Translations under genes and position numbers: made by a program | The notes under the pieces: generated by a model | What the model saw: only the letters and a program-made list of their open reading frames with translations | What the model was told of the DNA's origin: nothing | The model's database searches: none | Shown: in pieces, positions 18,486-26,349 of the stretch | Layout of the letters: each line of letters begins with the position of its first letter | Numbering within the stretch: the stretch's first letter is position 1 | NCBI RefSeq assembly: GCF_028369105.1 | Contig: NZ_JAQNDO010000001.1 | Coordinates: forward strand, 4,370,501-4,434,500 | Reading direction: 5' to 3' | DNA from: Polyangium mundeleinium | GTDB taxonomy: Bacteria > Myxococcota_A > Polyangia > Polyangiales > Polyangiaceae | Length of the DNA: 64,000 nt

Positions 18486-20648
18486 ATGCTTTCGACGCCC
18501 CGCTATTTTTCCGCCATTCTTGTCACGACGCTCCTCGCGACGAGCGGGCACGCTTTGGCGCAGACCACGCCGAAGCCGCCCCTTCCCCTCAAGACCGTGC
18601 GCCTTTACGAGTCGGGGGTCGGTTACTTCGAGCGATCGGGCAGGGTCGGCCGCGACGCTGGCCTCGCGCTGCCCGTGCCGGTCTCGCACCTCGACGACGC
18701 GCTGAAGACGCTCGTCGTGCTCGGGACCGACGGGAAGACCAGCGTCGCGGGCATCGAGTTCGCGAGCAGCATCAGCGTGGAGAACGGCCGGGCGCTCGCC
18801 GGTTTGTCCGAGGGATCGGGCCCCGTGACGCACGCGAGCCTGCTGCGCAGCCTGAAGGGCGGCGGCATCGAGCTGCGCACCGCGCGCGAGACCGTGAAAG
18901 GAAAGCTCGTCGACGTGCTCGACCCGGACGACGGAGAGCCGGGCCCGTGCGTGCCGGTCGCCGAGGCCGAGGCCCCGAAAAAGCCGGGCGAGGGCGCGCC
19001 GGGCCACTGCGTGTCGCGGAAAGAGACGACGCTGCTCGTGCTCACCACGGAGGCCGAGATCCGGAAGTTTTTCCTGTCCGACGTGGTCGGCGTCAAACCC
19101 ACCGATTCCTCGCTCGCAGCGCGGCTCGGCGCGAGCGCGTCCGTGTCCTCGACGCAAGGCACCTTGGCGCGGCGCGATTTGCGGGTGCTCGCGGAGAGCA
19201 CGTCCGACGTGACGCTCGGGTATGTCGCGGAGGCGCCGGTCTGGCGCTCGACATACCGGATGGTGCTCAGCGACAAGGAGCAACGCGGCATTTTGCAGGG
19301 CTGGGCGCTCGTTCACAACGACACGGACGAGGAATGGAAAAAGGTCAAGGTCGAGCTCGTCAATGGCCGCCCCGATTCCTTCCTGTATCCGCTCGCCGCC
19401 CCGCGATACACGCGCCGCGAGCTCGTCGCGCCGGCCGAGGCGCTCTCCACGGTCCCGCAGCTCGTCCTGCAGACCGCGGACGCGATGTGGAGCGAGATGA
19501 TCGGCGATACCTTCGGTGCCGGCGGGCTTGGGCTCTCGGGCCTCGGCGAGGGCGGGGGCGGGCGCGGGGAGGGGATCGGGCTCGGTCGCATCGGCACGAT
19601 CGGGCACGGGAGCGGCACGGGGACGGGCATCGATCAGGGGTCGAGCACGGTGCTCTCCGTGGGGGATCTAGCGAAGGTGGCCGAGGCAGAGGGCATGGAA
19701 GCGGGCGCGCTCTTCCGGTATTCGATGCCTCTTCCGATCGACCTCCGGGCGCACGGATCGGCGCTCCTGCCCTTCCTGCAGCAATCGGTCTCCGCGCGCC
19801 GGATCGTGTGGTTCGGCAGCGTGCACGAAGTCGGCCGGAGCGCGGCGCGCATCAAGAACGACACGAAGCAGACCTTGCCCGCGGGCCCCATTTCGTTCTT
19901 CGCGGACGGCGGTTTTGCCGGCGAGGCGCAGATCGACCGCCTGAAGCCCAGCGAGATCCGCTTCCTCGCGTTCGGCACGGACATCGACGTCGAGCTCACG
20001 CAGAACAACATGCTGGTCACGGACGAGGTGCAGCTCGTCGAGCTCCAGGATGATCAGCTCGTCGAGCATTTCATCCGGCACACGCGCGTCGATTACACGA
20101 TCGAGAACCGGAGCGGCGGGGCGCGGACCGTCTTCTTGAACCTCGACGTCGTGCGCAACGCGACGGTGACCGGCGCAGACGAGCTCGATTTCGACGTCGT
20201 GTCGAACAAGCCGTTCGCTGTGTTCGCGAGCGAGCCGCGATCGAAGAAGGTGCGGCGCGTCGAGGCCGACGAGGGTCTGTCCCGGGGAACGGCCATGAGC
20301 ACGCTGAATCCGAGGGGGCTCCGGGCCATCGCGGCCGCGCCGAAATTGCCCGCGGCGCAACGCGCCACGCTGGAAGACGCGGCAAAACACCTCACAGACG
20401 CAGAGGCGCGCGAGAGCCTCTTGCCAAAACGAAGGGCCGATCTCGACGAGCTCGTCCAAGATCTCGGTCGGCTGCGAGGCTACCTCGCCGCGACCCGATC
20501 GAAAAACGACGCGGAGAAGTTCACGGCACAGATCCTGGAGAAGGAAGCCAAGGTGAAGGAACTCCGCACGCGGATCGCCAGCCTCGGGACCGAGGTGGAG
20601 GGGTATCGCGGGCGAGCGCGGACGGCGCTGGCGAAGCTCCATCGGTAA
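18486..20648 (+). CDS. DUF4139 domain secreted protein
   Basis: A 720-residue protein. The ATG at 18486 gives a signal peptide (MLSTPRYFSAILVTTLLA, ending HALAQ); an earlier start would bury it. The first part has LPLKTVRLYESGVGYFERSG, followed by a central DUF4139-type beta region with VTLGYVAEAPVWRSTYRMVL, a Gly-rich insert (residues 345-375), and a C-terminal coiled-coil. Proteins with this domain are annotated as mucoidy-inhibitor-like, but their biochemical role is unknown. It is expected in the periplasm or outside the cell. Confidence 0.82.
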   Translation: MLSTPRYFSAILVTTLLATSGHALAQTTPKPPLPLKTVRLYESGVGYFERSGRVGRDAGLALPVPVSHLDDALKTLVVLGTDGKTSVAGIEFASSISVENGRALAGLSEGSGPVTHASLLRSLKGGGIELRTARETVKGKLVDVLDPDDGEPGPCVPVAEAEAPKKPGEGAPGHCVSRKETTLLVLTTEAEIRKFFLSDVVGVKPTDSSLAARLGASASVSSTQGTLARRDLRVLAESTSDVTLGYVAEAPVWRSTYRMVLSDKEQRGILQGWALVHNDTDEEWKKVKVELVNGRPDSFLYPLAAPRYTRRELVAPAEALSTVPQLVLQTADAMWSEMIGDTFGAGGLGLSGLGEGGGGRGEGIGLGRIGTIGHGSGTGTGIDQGSSTVLSVGDLAKVAEAEGMEAGALFRYSMPLPIDLRAHGSALLPFLQQSVSARRIVWFGSVHEVGRSAARIKNDTKQTLPAGPISFFADGGFAGEAQIDRLKPSEIRFLAFGTDIDVELTQNNMLVTDEVQLVELQDDQLVEHFIRHTRVDYTIENRSGGARTVFLNLDVVRNATVTGADELDFDVVSNKPFAVFASEPRSKKVRRVEADEGLSRGTAMSTLNPRGLRAIAAAPKLPAAQRATLEDAAKHLTDAEARESLLPKRRADLDELVQDLGRLRGYLAATRSKNDAEKFTAQILEKEAKVKELRTRIASLGTEVEGYRGRARTALAKLHR

Positions 20649-20657
20649 GGTCTTTTG

Positions 20658-20702
20658 GGGCAACCGCTTCGCCGGGGTTTCACCCCGGACCAACGGTTGC
20701 CC
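20658..20702. terminator. Nested hairpin terminator
   Basis: Between convergent genes, GGGCAACCG (20658-20666) pairs with CGGTTGCCC (20694-20702), and inside CCGGGGT pairs with ACCCCGG around a TTC loop. A TCTTTT tract lies just left, suiting termination of the minus-strand gene. Confidence 0.6.
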
Positions 20703-20703
20703 G

Positions 20704-21255
20704 TCACCGCGCGCCGCGTGAAGCATTGCGCAGCCTCGCCAGGAGCACGCGGGCCAGGCGGCGGAGCTTCTTCCAGAGCGACGGGGATTCCGCTGCGGCG
20801 GCGTCGAGCGGCGCGGGCGCCTTGGGGTCGGCCGTCTCCGCGGCCCAGGCGACGAGGCTTTCCCGCAAGGCCGCGGGTGCTGGGGCGCGCGGCGCGAGCG
20901 CTTCGAGGACGCCGTCGAGCTCCTCGGGAAACGGTTCCGACGTCTCCTCGGCCCAGGTCACGAGCCGCTCGCGCAGCGCGTCCGGCGCTCGCGTGTCGGG
21001 GTCGGGCGCGAGTGCTGCGAGCACCGAGCGCAGGATCGGATCGGAGGCCGGCGCCGGCTCCGGCGCGGCGCTCGACGGGCGCGCGGGCAGGACGAACGGC
21101 ACGGGCATCGGGCGCGGCGGATGCGGCGCCGCGCGTTTCTTGGTCGCCTCGCGGACATCATTGCGCGGCCGGACGAAGAGCGTGATGAGCTTCGCGAACC
21201 CCTTTTTCGGCGCGGGCGCCGGGGCTTGCCGTTTCCTCGCTTGCGAGCGCTTCAT
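20704..21255 (-). CDS. Hypothetical protein coupled to ECF sigma factor
   Basis: A 183-residue protein of no family I recognise. A basic N-terminus (MKRSQARKRQ) and Pro-rich segment lead to two similar helices, ALRERLVTWAEET and ALRESLVAWAAET, which look like an internal duplication, and an Arg-rich tail. No membrane span or zinc-binding anti-sigma motif (HxxxCxxC) is visible. The ATG overlaps the TGA of the ECF sigma gene (ATGA), so the two are co-translated. It could be a cytosolic regulator of that sigma factor; this is inferred from position only. Confidence 0.6.
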   Translation of the reverse strand: MKRSQARKRQAPAPAPKKGFAKLITLFVRPRNDVREATKKRAAPHPPRPMPVPFVLPARPSSAAPEPAPASDPILRSVLAALAPDPDTRAPDALRERLVTWAEETSEPFPEELDGVLEALAPRAPAPAALRESLVAWAAETADPKAPAPLDAAAAESPSLWKKLRRLARVLLARLRNASRGAR

Positions 21256-21812
21256 AACTCGCTCCCGGACAGCTTGAGTTTTTCGATCAGCCGCGAGAGC
21301 CGTGATTTCACGGTCCCGAGCGGGATGGAGAGCGCCTGCGCGATGTCCTCGTAGCTGAGATCCTCCTGGTATCGGAGCAAGAGGAGCGCGCGATCGGTCT
21401 CGTTCAGGTCCTTCACCACGCCGCTCACGCGCTCGGCGCGCTGCCTTTGCTCGATGCGCGAGATGGGGTCCGTGCTCACCGGGTCCGTGGCCTCGTCCGC
21501 GCCCGGCCCCTCGAACACCTGGCGCTCCCGCTCCCGCCTCCGACGCACGTCGATCGCCTTGCGCACCGCGATCTTGACAACCCACGCGTGCTTGTCCTCG
21601 ACGGACGCGTCGTACCGGTGCGTGCGCATGGCCACGATGACCGCCATGAAAGCCTCCTGGGCCGCGTCGTCGACGTCGGGGCCGGCGTGGAGGACGCTGT
21701 GGACCCACCCGTAGATGAAATCCGCGAGCGTGCCCCCCGCCACCCTGTCGCCCCGAGCCGCCGCTTCCAGCAGCTCGACGGTGATGCGGTGTGTTGCTTG
21801 TCGCTTGATCAT
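21252..21812 (-). CDS. ECF-type RNA polymerase sigma factor
   Basis: A 186-residue sigma-70 family protein. Region 2 includes VDDAAQEAFMAVIVAMRTHRYD and KHAWVVKIAVRKAIDVRRRR; region 4 is LNETDRALLLLRYQEDLSYEDIAQ followed by LGTVKSRLSRL. The ATG at 21812 (MIKRQATH) fits the usual N-terminus; the frame is open much further upstream, but there it covers the repeat array and the next gene. The following gene is coupled by ATGA overlap. Three palindrome-bearing direct repeats begin five bases upstream, in the place where a promoter or operator should be. Confidence 0.88.
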   Translation of the reverse strand: MIKRQATHRITVELLEAAARGDRVAGGTLADFIYGWVHSVLHAGPDVDDAAQEAFMAVIVAMRTHRYDASVEDKHAWVVKIAVRKAIDVRRRRERERQVFEGPGADEATDPVSTDPISRIEQRQRAERVSGVVKDLNETDRALLLLRYQEDLSYEDIAQALSIPLGTVKSRLSRLIEKLKLSGSEL

Positions 21813-21816
21813 GAAA

Positions 21817-22047
21817 CGTCCGGGCCTACCACGAGCGAGGGCGGCGGATGGTTCCCTCATTTCGAACGTCGCAACGTCGCGACGTCGCGACGTTCGAAAT
21901 GGAGCGTCCGGGCGTACCACGCAGGAGCTGGCGGATGGTTCCATCATTTCGAACGTCGTGACGTCGCGACGTTCGAAATGATGCGTCCGGACGTACCACG
22001 AACGAGGGCAGCGGATGGTTCCCTCGTTTCGAACGTCGCGACGTCGC
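21817..22047. repeat. Three direct repeats each carrying a long palindrome
   Basis: Copies start at CGTCCGG (21817, 21905, 21984), continue through TACCACG and GCGGATGGTTCC, and end in a palindrome. Copy 1 has arms CATTTCGAACGTCGC/GCGACGTTCGAAATG, copy 2 CATTTCGAACGTCG/CGACGTTCGAAATG, and copy 3 stops after the first arm. The repeats fill the gap between the lipoprotein gene at 22067 and the sigma start at 21812. They may be operators for the sigma operon or copies of a small palindromic mobile repeat. Confidence 0.85.
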
Positions 22048-22066
22048 TCCCGGCCGGCCGGGCCCT

Positions 22067-23122
22067 TCAGCGCCGCTCGGGCAAGACGATCACGGTCCCC
22101 TCGGACGAAAGCTCGAGCCTCCGCCGCGTGGATCCCTCCGCCATTTCGATTTCCATCTTGCCGGTCGTGATCACGCGCGCCGTGGGGCGCTTCGGCACGT
22201 TTCCGGAGGGCCGTCCCACGGCGATGGGCGCGGGCCAGAGCTCCTTTCCGCGCTCGTCGTACCGCATGGCGAACACGGCCTCCTCGCGCCGCGAAAGAGG
22301 CCGTTCGGCCGAGCCCGCGCCGACGAGGACGAACGTATCGTCGGTATCGACCAGGATCCCGACGGCCGCGCCCGGAGCCGGCTTCCAGGGCAGCGTGAGC
22401 CCGGAACGGCCCCACGCGCGCATGCCTTGCTCGTCGATCCGCGAGGCGCGCGCCTCGCCTTCGCCCGAAGCGACGACGACGTGCCCGTGACCGGGCCAGT
22501 ACAGCGCGGAGATCGCCTCGCAATGGGGGATCTCCACGACCTCGTAATCGGCGAAGATCCCGCCCTCCGAGGTCCAGGCGCGGAGCGCCGCGAGCTTTCC
22601 CGCCGCGTCGCAAAAGGCCACGCCGACCGACGACTCCGGGCCCCGCACCACCATCATTTCCCGCACGCCCGGCACGATCCCCGCGAGCGGCATTTCCTTC
22701 GTCCACGCCCGCGTGCCGTCCGCCGCGACGACCAGCACGAGAGGTTTGTCGGGCTGGGACGAATCCTGGATCAAGAGGGCCTGCCGATCGCCCGGGAGCG
22801 TCTCCACCTGCAACGAGAGCGGGAGCCCCACATGCTCTCCGAAATGCGCGAGGACGGCGTCCCGATGCAGGGAGAGCCGCGGGTCGTCTTCGAGCCGCTT
22901 GACGTCCGAGCGCCGGGGTTCGGTCGCTGGCAACGCGTGATCGGAGGGCACGTCGGGCGCGGGCGGCGAAGGCGCGGGATTCGCGGCCGCGGAGGCGGTT
23001 GCCGCGGCAGAAGCGTCGGTCCCTGCGTCTGCCGGCGCGGCGCTCTCGTCGCGGCGGCATGCGGGGAACACCACGAGCGCGGCGGCGACGAGGAGAGTAC
23101 CTGACGAACGCCTTCGAATCAT
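22067..23122 (-). CDS. Hypothetical lipoprotein, beta-propeller-like
   Basis: A 351-residue lipoprotein (lipobox VFPAC, followed by an Ala/Pro/Ser linker). After residue 60 it is rich in short beta segments with recurring patterns such as LVLVVAADGTRAWTKEM, ASRIDEQGMRAWGRSG and FAMRYDERGKELW, which resemble blades of a PQQ/WD-type propeller. No catalytic motif was recognised. Located between another lipoprotein gene and the sigma operon on the same strand. Confidence 0.65.
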   Translation of the reverse strand: MIRRRSSGTLLVAAALVVFPACRRDESAAPADAGTDASAAATASAAANPAPSPPAPDVPSDHALPATEPRRSDVKRLEDDPRLSLHRDAVLAHFGEHVGLPLSLQVETLPGDRQALLIQDSSQPDKPLVLVVAADGTRAWTKEMPLAGIVPGVREMMVVRGPESSVGVAFCDAAGKLAALRAWTSEGGIFADYEVVEIPHCEAISALYWPGHGHVVVASGEGEARASRIDEQGMRAWGRSGLTLPWKPAPGAAVGILVDTDDTFVLVGAGSAERPLSRREEAVFAMRYDERGKELWPAPIAVGRPSGNVPKRPTARVITTGKMEIEMAEGSTRRRLELSSEGTVIVLPERR

Positions 23123-23153
23123 CGCGCGGAGTGTACCGCCCGGACGAGCCGTC

Positions 23154-23777
23154 TCAAGGGCCGTCGAACGTCGCGACCTCGGAGACGTAGGCCTCGTCGC
23201 CGCAGGTGCTCACGAGGACGAGCGAACGTGCGCGTTGCCGCGGCAGCGGGAAAAACGCCACGAGGTGCGTGCTGCCATCCTCCCGGCGCTTGGTTTCAGG
23301 CGCGACGAGCGTGGTCTTCGTGCTGTCGAGCACGACGACCGTGGAGACGCAGCCCTTCGCGTCCGCAGGCAAATCCGCGGTGCAGGACTCGGTCGTGCAC
23401 GCGAGCGGGAGGGGCCGCGGCAGGGGCGCGCGGGCCGGATCGAGATCGATCTCGGCGTGGAATGACCCGTCCTGCTCCTCGATGCGAAAATCACGGCCGG
23501 GCACGAGCACGAGCGGGCGAATCCCGGGCACGTGGACGAAGAGCGGAATGTGGTCCGGGGGCACGTTCATCGCGCCGTACGTCCCGACGAACCGGCCCGC
23601 CATGTCCACGGGAAATGGGCTCTTCGCGCCCTCGAGCGGGACCACGAGCGCGGCGTCGGTGGCTTGGGGGAGCTGGATTCGCCCCTCGACGTGGACGTGG
23701 GAGGTCCGGTCGCATCCCGTGATCACGAGCGCTCCGAGCCCGAGCACGACCCTGGATCGAACGAGGCGACGCCCCAT
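23154..23777 (-). CDS. Hypothetical lipoprotein
   Basis: A 207-residue lipoprotein from the ATG at 23777 (MGRRLVRSRVVLGLGALV, lipobox VITGC); a start at 23795 is also open. The mature part looks like a beta-sandwich of short strands with one CTTESC pair and a later single Cys. I do not recognise the family. Just downstream on the same strand is the beta-propeller-like lipoprotein, so the two may be co-expressed. Confidence 0.6.
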   Translation of the reverse strand: MGRRLVRSRVVLGLGALVITGCDRTSHVHVEGRIQLPQATDAALVVPLEGAKSPFPVDMAGRFVGTYGAMNVPPDHIPLFVHVPGIRPLVLVPGRDFRIEEQDGSFHAEIDLDPARAPLPRPLPLACTTESCTADLPADAKGCVSTVVVLDSTKTTLVAPETKRREDGSTHLVAFFPLPRQRARSLVLVSTCGDEAYVSEVATFDGP

Positions 23778-26349
23778 CGGCGACGACCCTACCACGCGCG
23801 CCGCGAAGGAGGGACCCCTGGCGGCCGCCAGGCGGAAATCCGCGCCGCCACCCCCGGCACCCTGAAAAACGCGGGTTTTTCAGCATGTCTCGGCCCGGCA
23901 CGGCGCTCGCAAAAAGGGCGGGCATGCAGGCGACGGCCCTGACCTTCATTCTCGTCGGCCTCGACGCGTCCCCCGTGCGCGTCGAGGTGGACTCCGGCCG
24001 CGGGCCGGCGTCGTTCCAGCTCGTCGGGCTCGCCGAGGCGAGCGTACGCGAGAGCCGCGTCCGCGTGCGCTCGGCGCTCTCGCAGATAGGCGTTGCCCTC
24101 GACGAGCACGTGATCACGGTGAACCTGGCGCCCGCCGATCTGCGCAAGAGCGGCGGCGCGTTCGACCTGGCGATCGCCATGGCGGTGCTCGGCGCGCTCG
24201 GCAAGGTGCCGGGCGAGGCGCTGCGCGGGCTCGCGTTCCTCGGCGAGCTCTCCCTGACGGGCGCGATCCGGCCCGTGCGTGGGGTCTTGCCCGCGCTGCG
24301 CGGCGCGGCGGCGCGTGGGCTCGGGCGCGCGGTGGTCCCGCGGCACAACGGGGCCGAGGCGGCGAGCGTGCCGGGCATCGAGGTCCTCGTGGCCGACCAC
24401 CTCGGCGACGTCGTGTCGGCCCTCGCGGGGGAAGGCGAGCTGCCGTCGGCCGGGCCGCGCCCGTCGCTCGCGCCAAACCCCGCGGAGGCGGCCGTCGATC
24501 TCGCGGAGGTGCGGGGCCAGCACGTGGCGCGGCGCGCGCTCGAGATCGCCGCGGCGGGCGGGCATAACCTCCTGATGATGGGCCCGCCGGGCGCGGGGGA
24601 TCCTGGTTCCTCTGACCCACGGCGGGACGTCTTGCCTGCCAGCACCGTCATAAGCCGTTCGCTAGGCGGATCGGCGTTGTTGGCCGAGAGCAGCTCGCGG
24701 GTCGGCAGCGCCAGGGAGACGGTGAACTCGGCGTTCGAGAGAGCGCGCACCTGAAGGTCGTGGTCGCGCTTGAACTCCTGGAAGATCGCGCGCTGGTAGT
24801 TGGGTCGGTTCTCGACCCTTTTCTTGAGCCTATCGAGGTACTGACGAACGCGCTCGACCGTGATCTTTCCTGGCACCGAGGCGGCTTGGGCCTCGAGCTG
24901 GGCAAGGTCCGTCTCGACGACCTGCAGCTCGGCGCGGAGCTCGCGCACGCGGTCAAGGAGGGCAGCGTCTCGCGCGAGATCTTTCGACGACTCGAAGAGG
25001 GTGAAGTACTTGGCGATCGCCCCCTTGAGCTCGTCGCGCCTGCGCCTCAGCGCCGGCAGCTGTCGCTGCACCTCAGGCTGCTCTTGCTCGAGCTTCTTCT
25101 GAAGGCGCTCGACATGCTGCATCACGAACTCTGGCGACGAGAGGATCTCGTGGAGCCAGCGCCACACGCCGCTTTGTAGACCCGTGGCGTCGATGAGCGG
25201 GAAGGAGCAGAGATCAGGCCCTCCAGTGTGCCGGCGAGAGCAGATGTAGTACCGGCGGGTCGAATGGTGGCTCCACTTGCCAATCACGCGGCTGCCGCAG
25301 CTCGGGCAGCGCAGGATGCCGGTGAGCGAAAAGGTCTCGTTCGCCTTCGGTCCTGGCCGCTGCCGCTTGGTGGTGTTCTCCCGCGTCTTGACCGACTGGG
25401 TTTTTTCCCAGATCTCAGGTGTGATGAGCGGAGGATGCTCGCCTTGGTAGAGCTTCTGCTTGTAACGCGGGAGGCGAGAAGGCAACCGGTCTTCATAGGC
25501 CCCTTCGTCATAGGTCGTGAAGCCGGCGTAGGCGGGGTTATTGATGATGCGGTTGACGTAGTTCGCGAGCCAGGCGCAGCCGTTGCGCGTCTTGTAGCCG
25601 CGCTCGTTCAAGTGCCTACATATCCGCTTGCAGCCGTACCTGTACTGGGGCGAGGTATAGAGTTCGAAGATGAGGCGCACGACATCGGCTTCTTTTTCGT
25701 CGATGTACCAGCACTTGCCGACAGGGTATTCGAGGCACGCTTGTCGGTACGATTCGTCAGGGGAGTGCCCGGCCGCCACGAGTTCCTTGATGCGGCGCGA
25801 CTGGGACGTGTAGCCGAAGGGGGGAGGGCCGCCACCCGTTTTGCCCTTGGTGGCCTTGCCGCGCTTCATCTCGCGGATGCGCTCGGCAGTGAGGTTGACC
25901 TCGAGCTCGGAAGCGGCTCCGAGAACCTGCAACGAGAAGCGCCCGTGTGCGCTCTTGTAGTCGTACTGGTTGCTGAAGTCCCAGAGCTGGACCCCATGCG
26001 CCCGGAGAACGTGCAAGAGACGGCTCTGGATCTCGTTGCCCCTCCACAATCGGTCGGTGTGCCGCGCGCAGACGCCAAGGACGCGGCCGGCCGCGATGTC
26101 GTCGAGTAGCTGTTTGAGTGCCGGCCGCTTCTCCGTCCACAGTTCGGCGGTGACGTGCTTCTCCTCGACGTAGATCCGGTAGTCGTGCCAGCGCCGCAGC
26201 CCAGCTACCTCCCTTGCTCGGGCACACTGGTTGGGGATCGAAAGATCGGTCTTGACGCTCTCCTCCCTGGTAACTCGAACATAAAAAGCCCACCAGCGAG
26301 CGGGCGCTGGTCCATTACCCCAGGACTGAAGCTCAGCTGCAGTCATCAT
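23491..26349 (-). CDS. Large serine recombinase (site-specific integrase), frame runs through attL
   Basis: Integrase of the element. The element-encoded part (24599-26349, about 583 residues) has all domains: resolvase N-terminus (WWAFYVRVTREES, ARHTDRLWRGNE), a long helix (LTAERIREMKRGKA), recombinase domain (YRYGCKRICRHLNERGYKT), zinc ribbon (LRCPSCG and a later CSRRHTGGPDLCSF) and the coiled-coil typical of large serine recombinases. The nucleophile position has Thr27 where the family has Ser. No stop codon occurs before attL, so the frame continues 369 codons antisense to comM and stops at 23491, making a 952-residue frame. The true C-terminus in the excised circle would differ. Confidence 0.88.
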   Translation of the reverse strand: MMTAAELQSWGNGPAPARWWAFYVRVTREESVKTDLSIPNQCARAREVAGLRRWHDYRIYVEEKHVTAELWTEKRPALKQLLDDIAAGRVLGVCARHTDRLWRGNEIQSRLLHVLRAHGVQLWDFSNQYDYKSAHGRFSLQVLGAASELEVNLTAERIREMKRGKATKGKTGGGPPPFGYTSQSRRIKELVAAGHSPDESYRQACLEYPVGKCWYIDEKEADVVRLIFELYTSPQYRYGCKRICRHLNERGYKTRNGCAWLANYVNRIINNPAYAGFTTYDEGAYEDRLPSRLPRYKQKLYQGEHPPLITPEIWEKTQSVKTRENTTKRQRPGPKANETFSLTGILRCPSCGSRVIGKWSHHSTRRYYICSRRHTGGPDLCSFPLIDATGLQSGVWRWLHEILSSPEFVMQHVERLQKKLEQEQPEVQRQLPALRRRRDELKGAIAKYFTLFESSKDLARDAALLDRVRELRAELQVVETDLAQLEAQAASVPGKITVERVRQYLDRLKKRVENRPNYQRAIFQEFKRDHDLQVRALSNAEFTVSLALPTRELLSANNADPPSERLMTVLAGKTSRRGSEEPGSPAPGGPIIRRLCPPAAAISSARRATCWPRTSARSTAASAGFGASDGRGPADGSSPSPARADTTSPRWSATRTSMPGTLAASAPLCRGTTARPSPRAAAPRSAGKTPRTGRIAPVRESSPRNASPRSASPGTLPSAPSTAMAIARSNAPPLLRRSAGARFTVITCSSRATPICESAERTRTRLSRTLASASPTSWNDAGPRPESTSTRTGDASRPTRMKVRAVACMPALFASAVPGRDMLKNPRFSGCRGWRRGFPPGGRQGSLLRGARGRVVADGASPRSIQGRARARSARDHGMRPDLPRPRRGANPAPPSHRRRARGPARGREEPISRGHGGPVRRDVRRDERAPGPHSALRPRARDSPARARARP
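23924..24598 (+). pseudogene. comM: comM/yifB, 5' part, cut at the Walker A motif by element insertion
   Basis: N-terminal 225 residues of the ComM/YifB Mg-chelatase-like AAA protein, a helicase that aids branch migration during natural transformation. Start chosen at 23924 (MQATALTFILVGLDASPVRV) because it aligns with the family N-terminus. The Lon-like domain is intact (FQLVGLAEASVRESRVRVR, VNLAPADLRKSGGAFDLAIA, FLGELSLTGAIRPVRG), followed by GHNLLMMGPPGAG. The Walker A Lys-Thr and all later ATPase parts are missing: the frame turns into unrelated sequence at about 24598. The 3' half is not in this window. Confidence 0.88.
24588..24606. other. Left attachment junction (attL)
   Basis: The exact point where comM homology stops, inside the codons for GPPGAG of the P-loop. 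A large serine recombinase gene begins to read out of the element here. The crossover is probably within the GGGCGCGGGG run, but the core cannot be fixed without the right end or an empty site. Confidence 0.65.

Noticed and set aside
18348..19607. Long N-terminal extension of the HAD phosphatase
   Set aside because: It runs antisense to the DUF4139 gene, and the HAD family starts exactly at the ATG at 18347.
21817..22047. Short CRISPR array
   Set aside because: The intervals are themselves repeated, not unique spacers, and no cas gene is nearby.
21813..23060. Long N-terminal extension of the ECF sigma factor
   Set aside because: It reads through the repeat array and antisense or out of frame to the lipoprotein gene. 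The sigma fold starts at MIKRQATH.
23491..24598. Recombinase-frame extension as a real C-terminal domain
   Set aside because: It is the antisense of comM, which is clearly the coding strand here. Long open antisense frames are common at this GC content. Kept only as the formal frame end.
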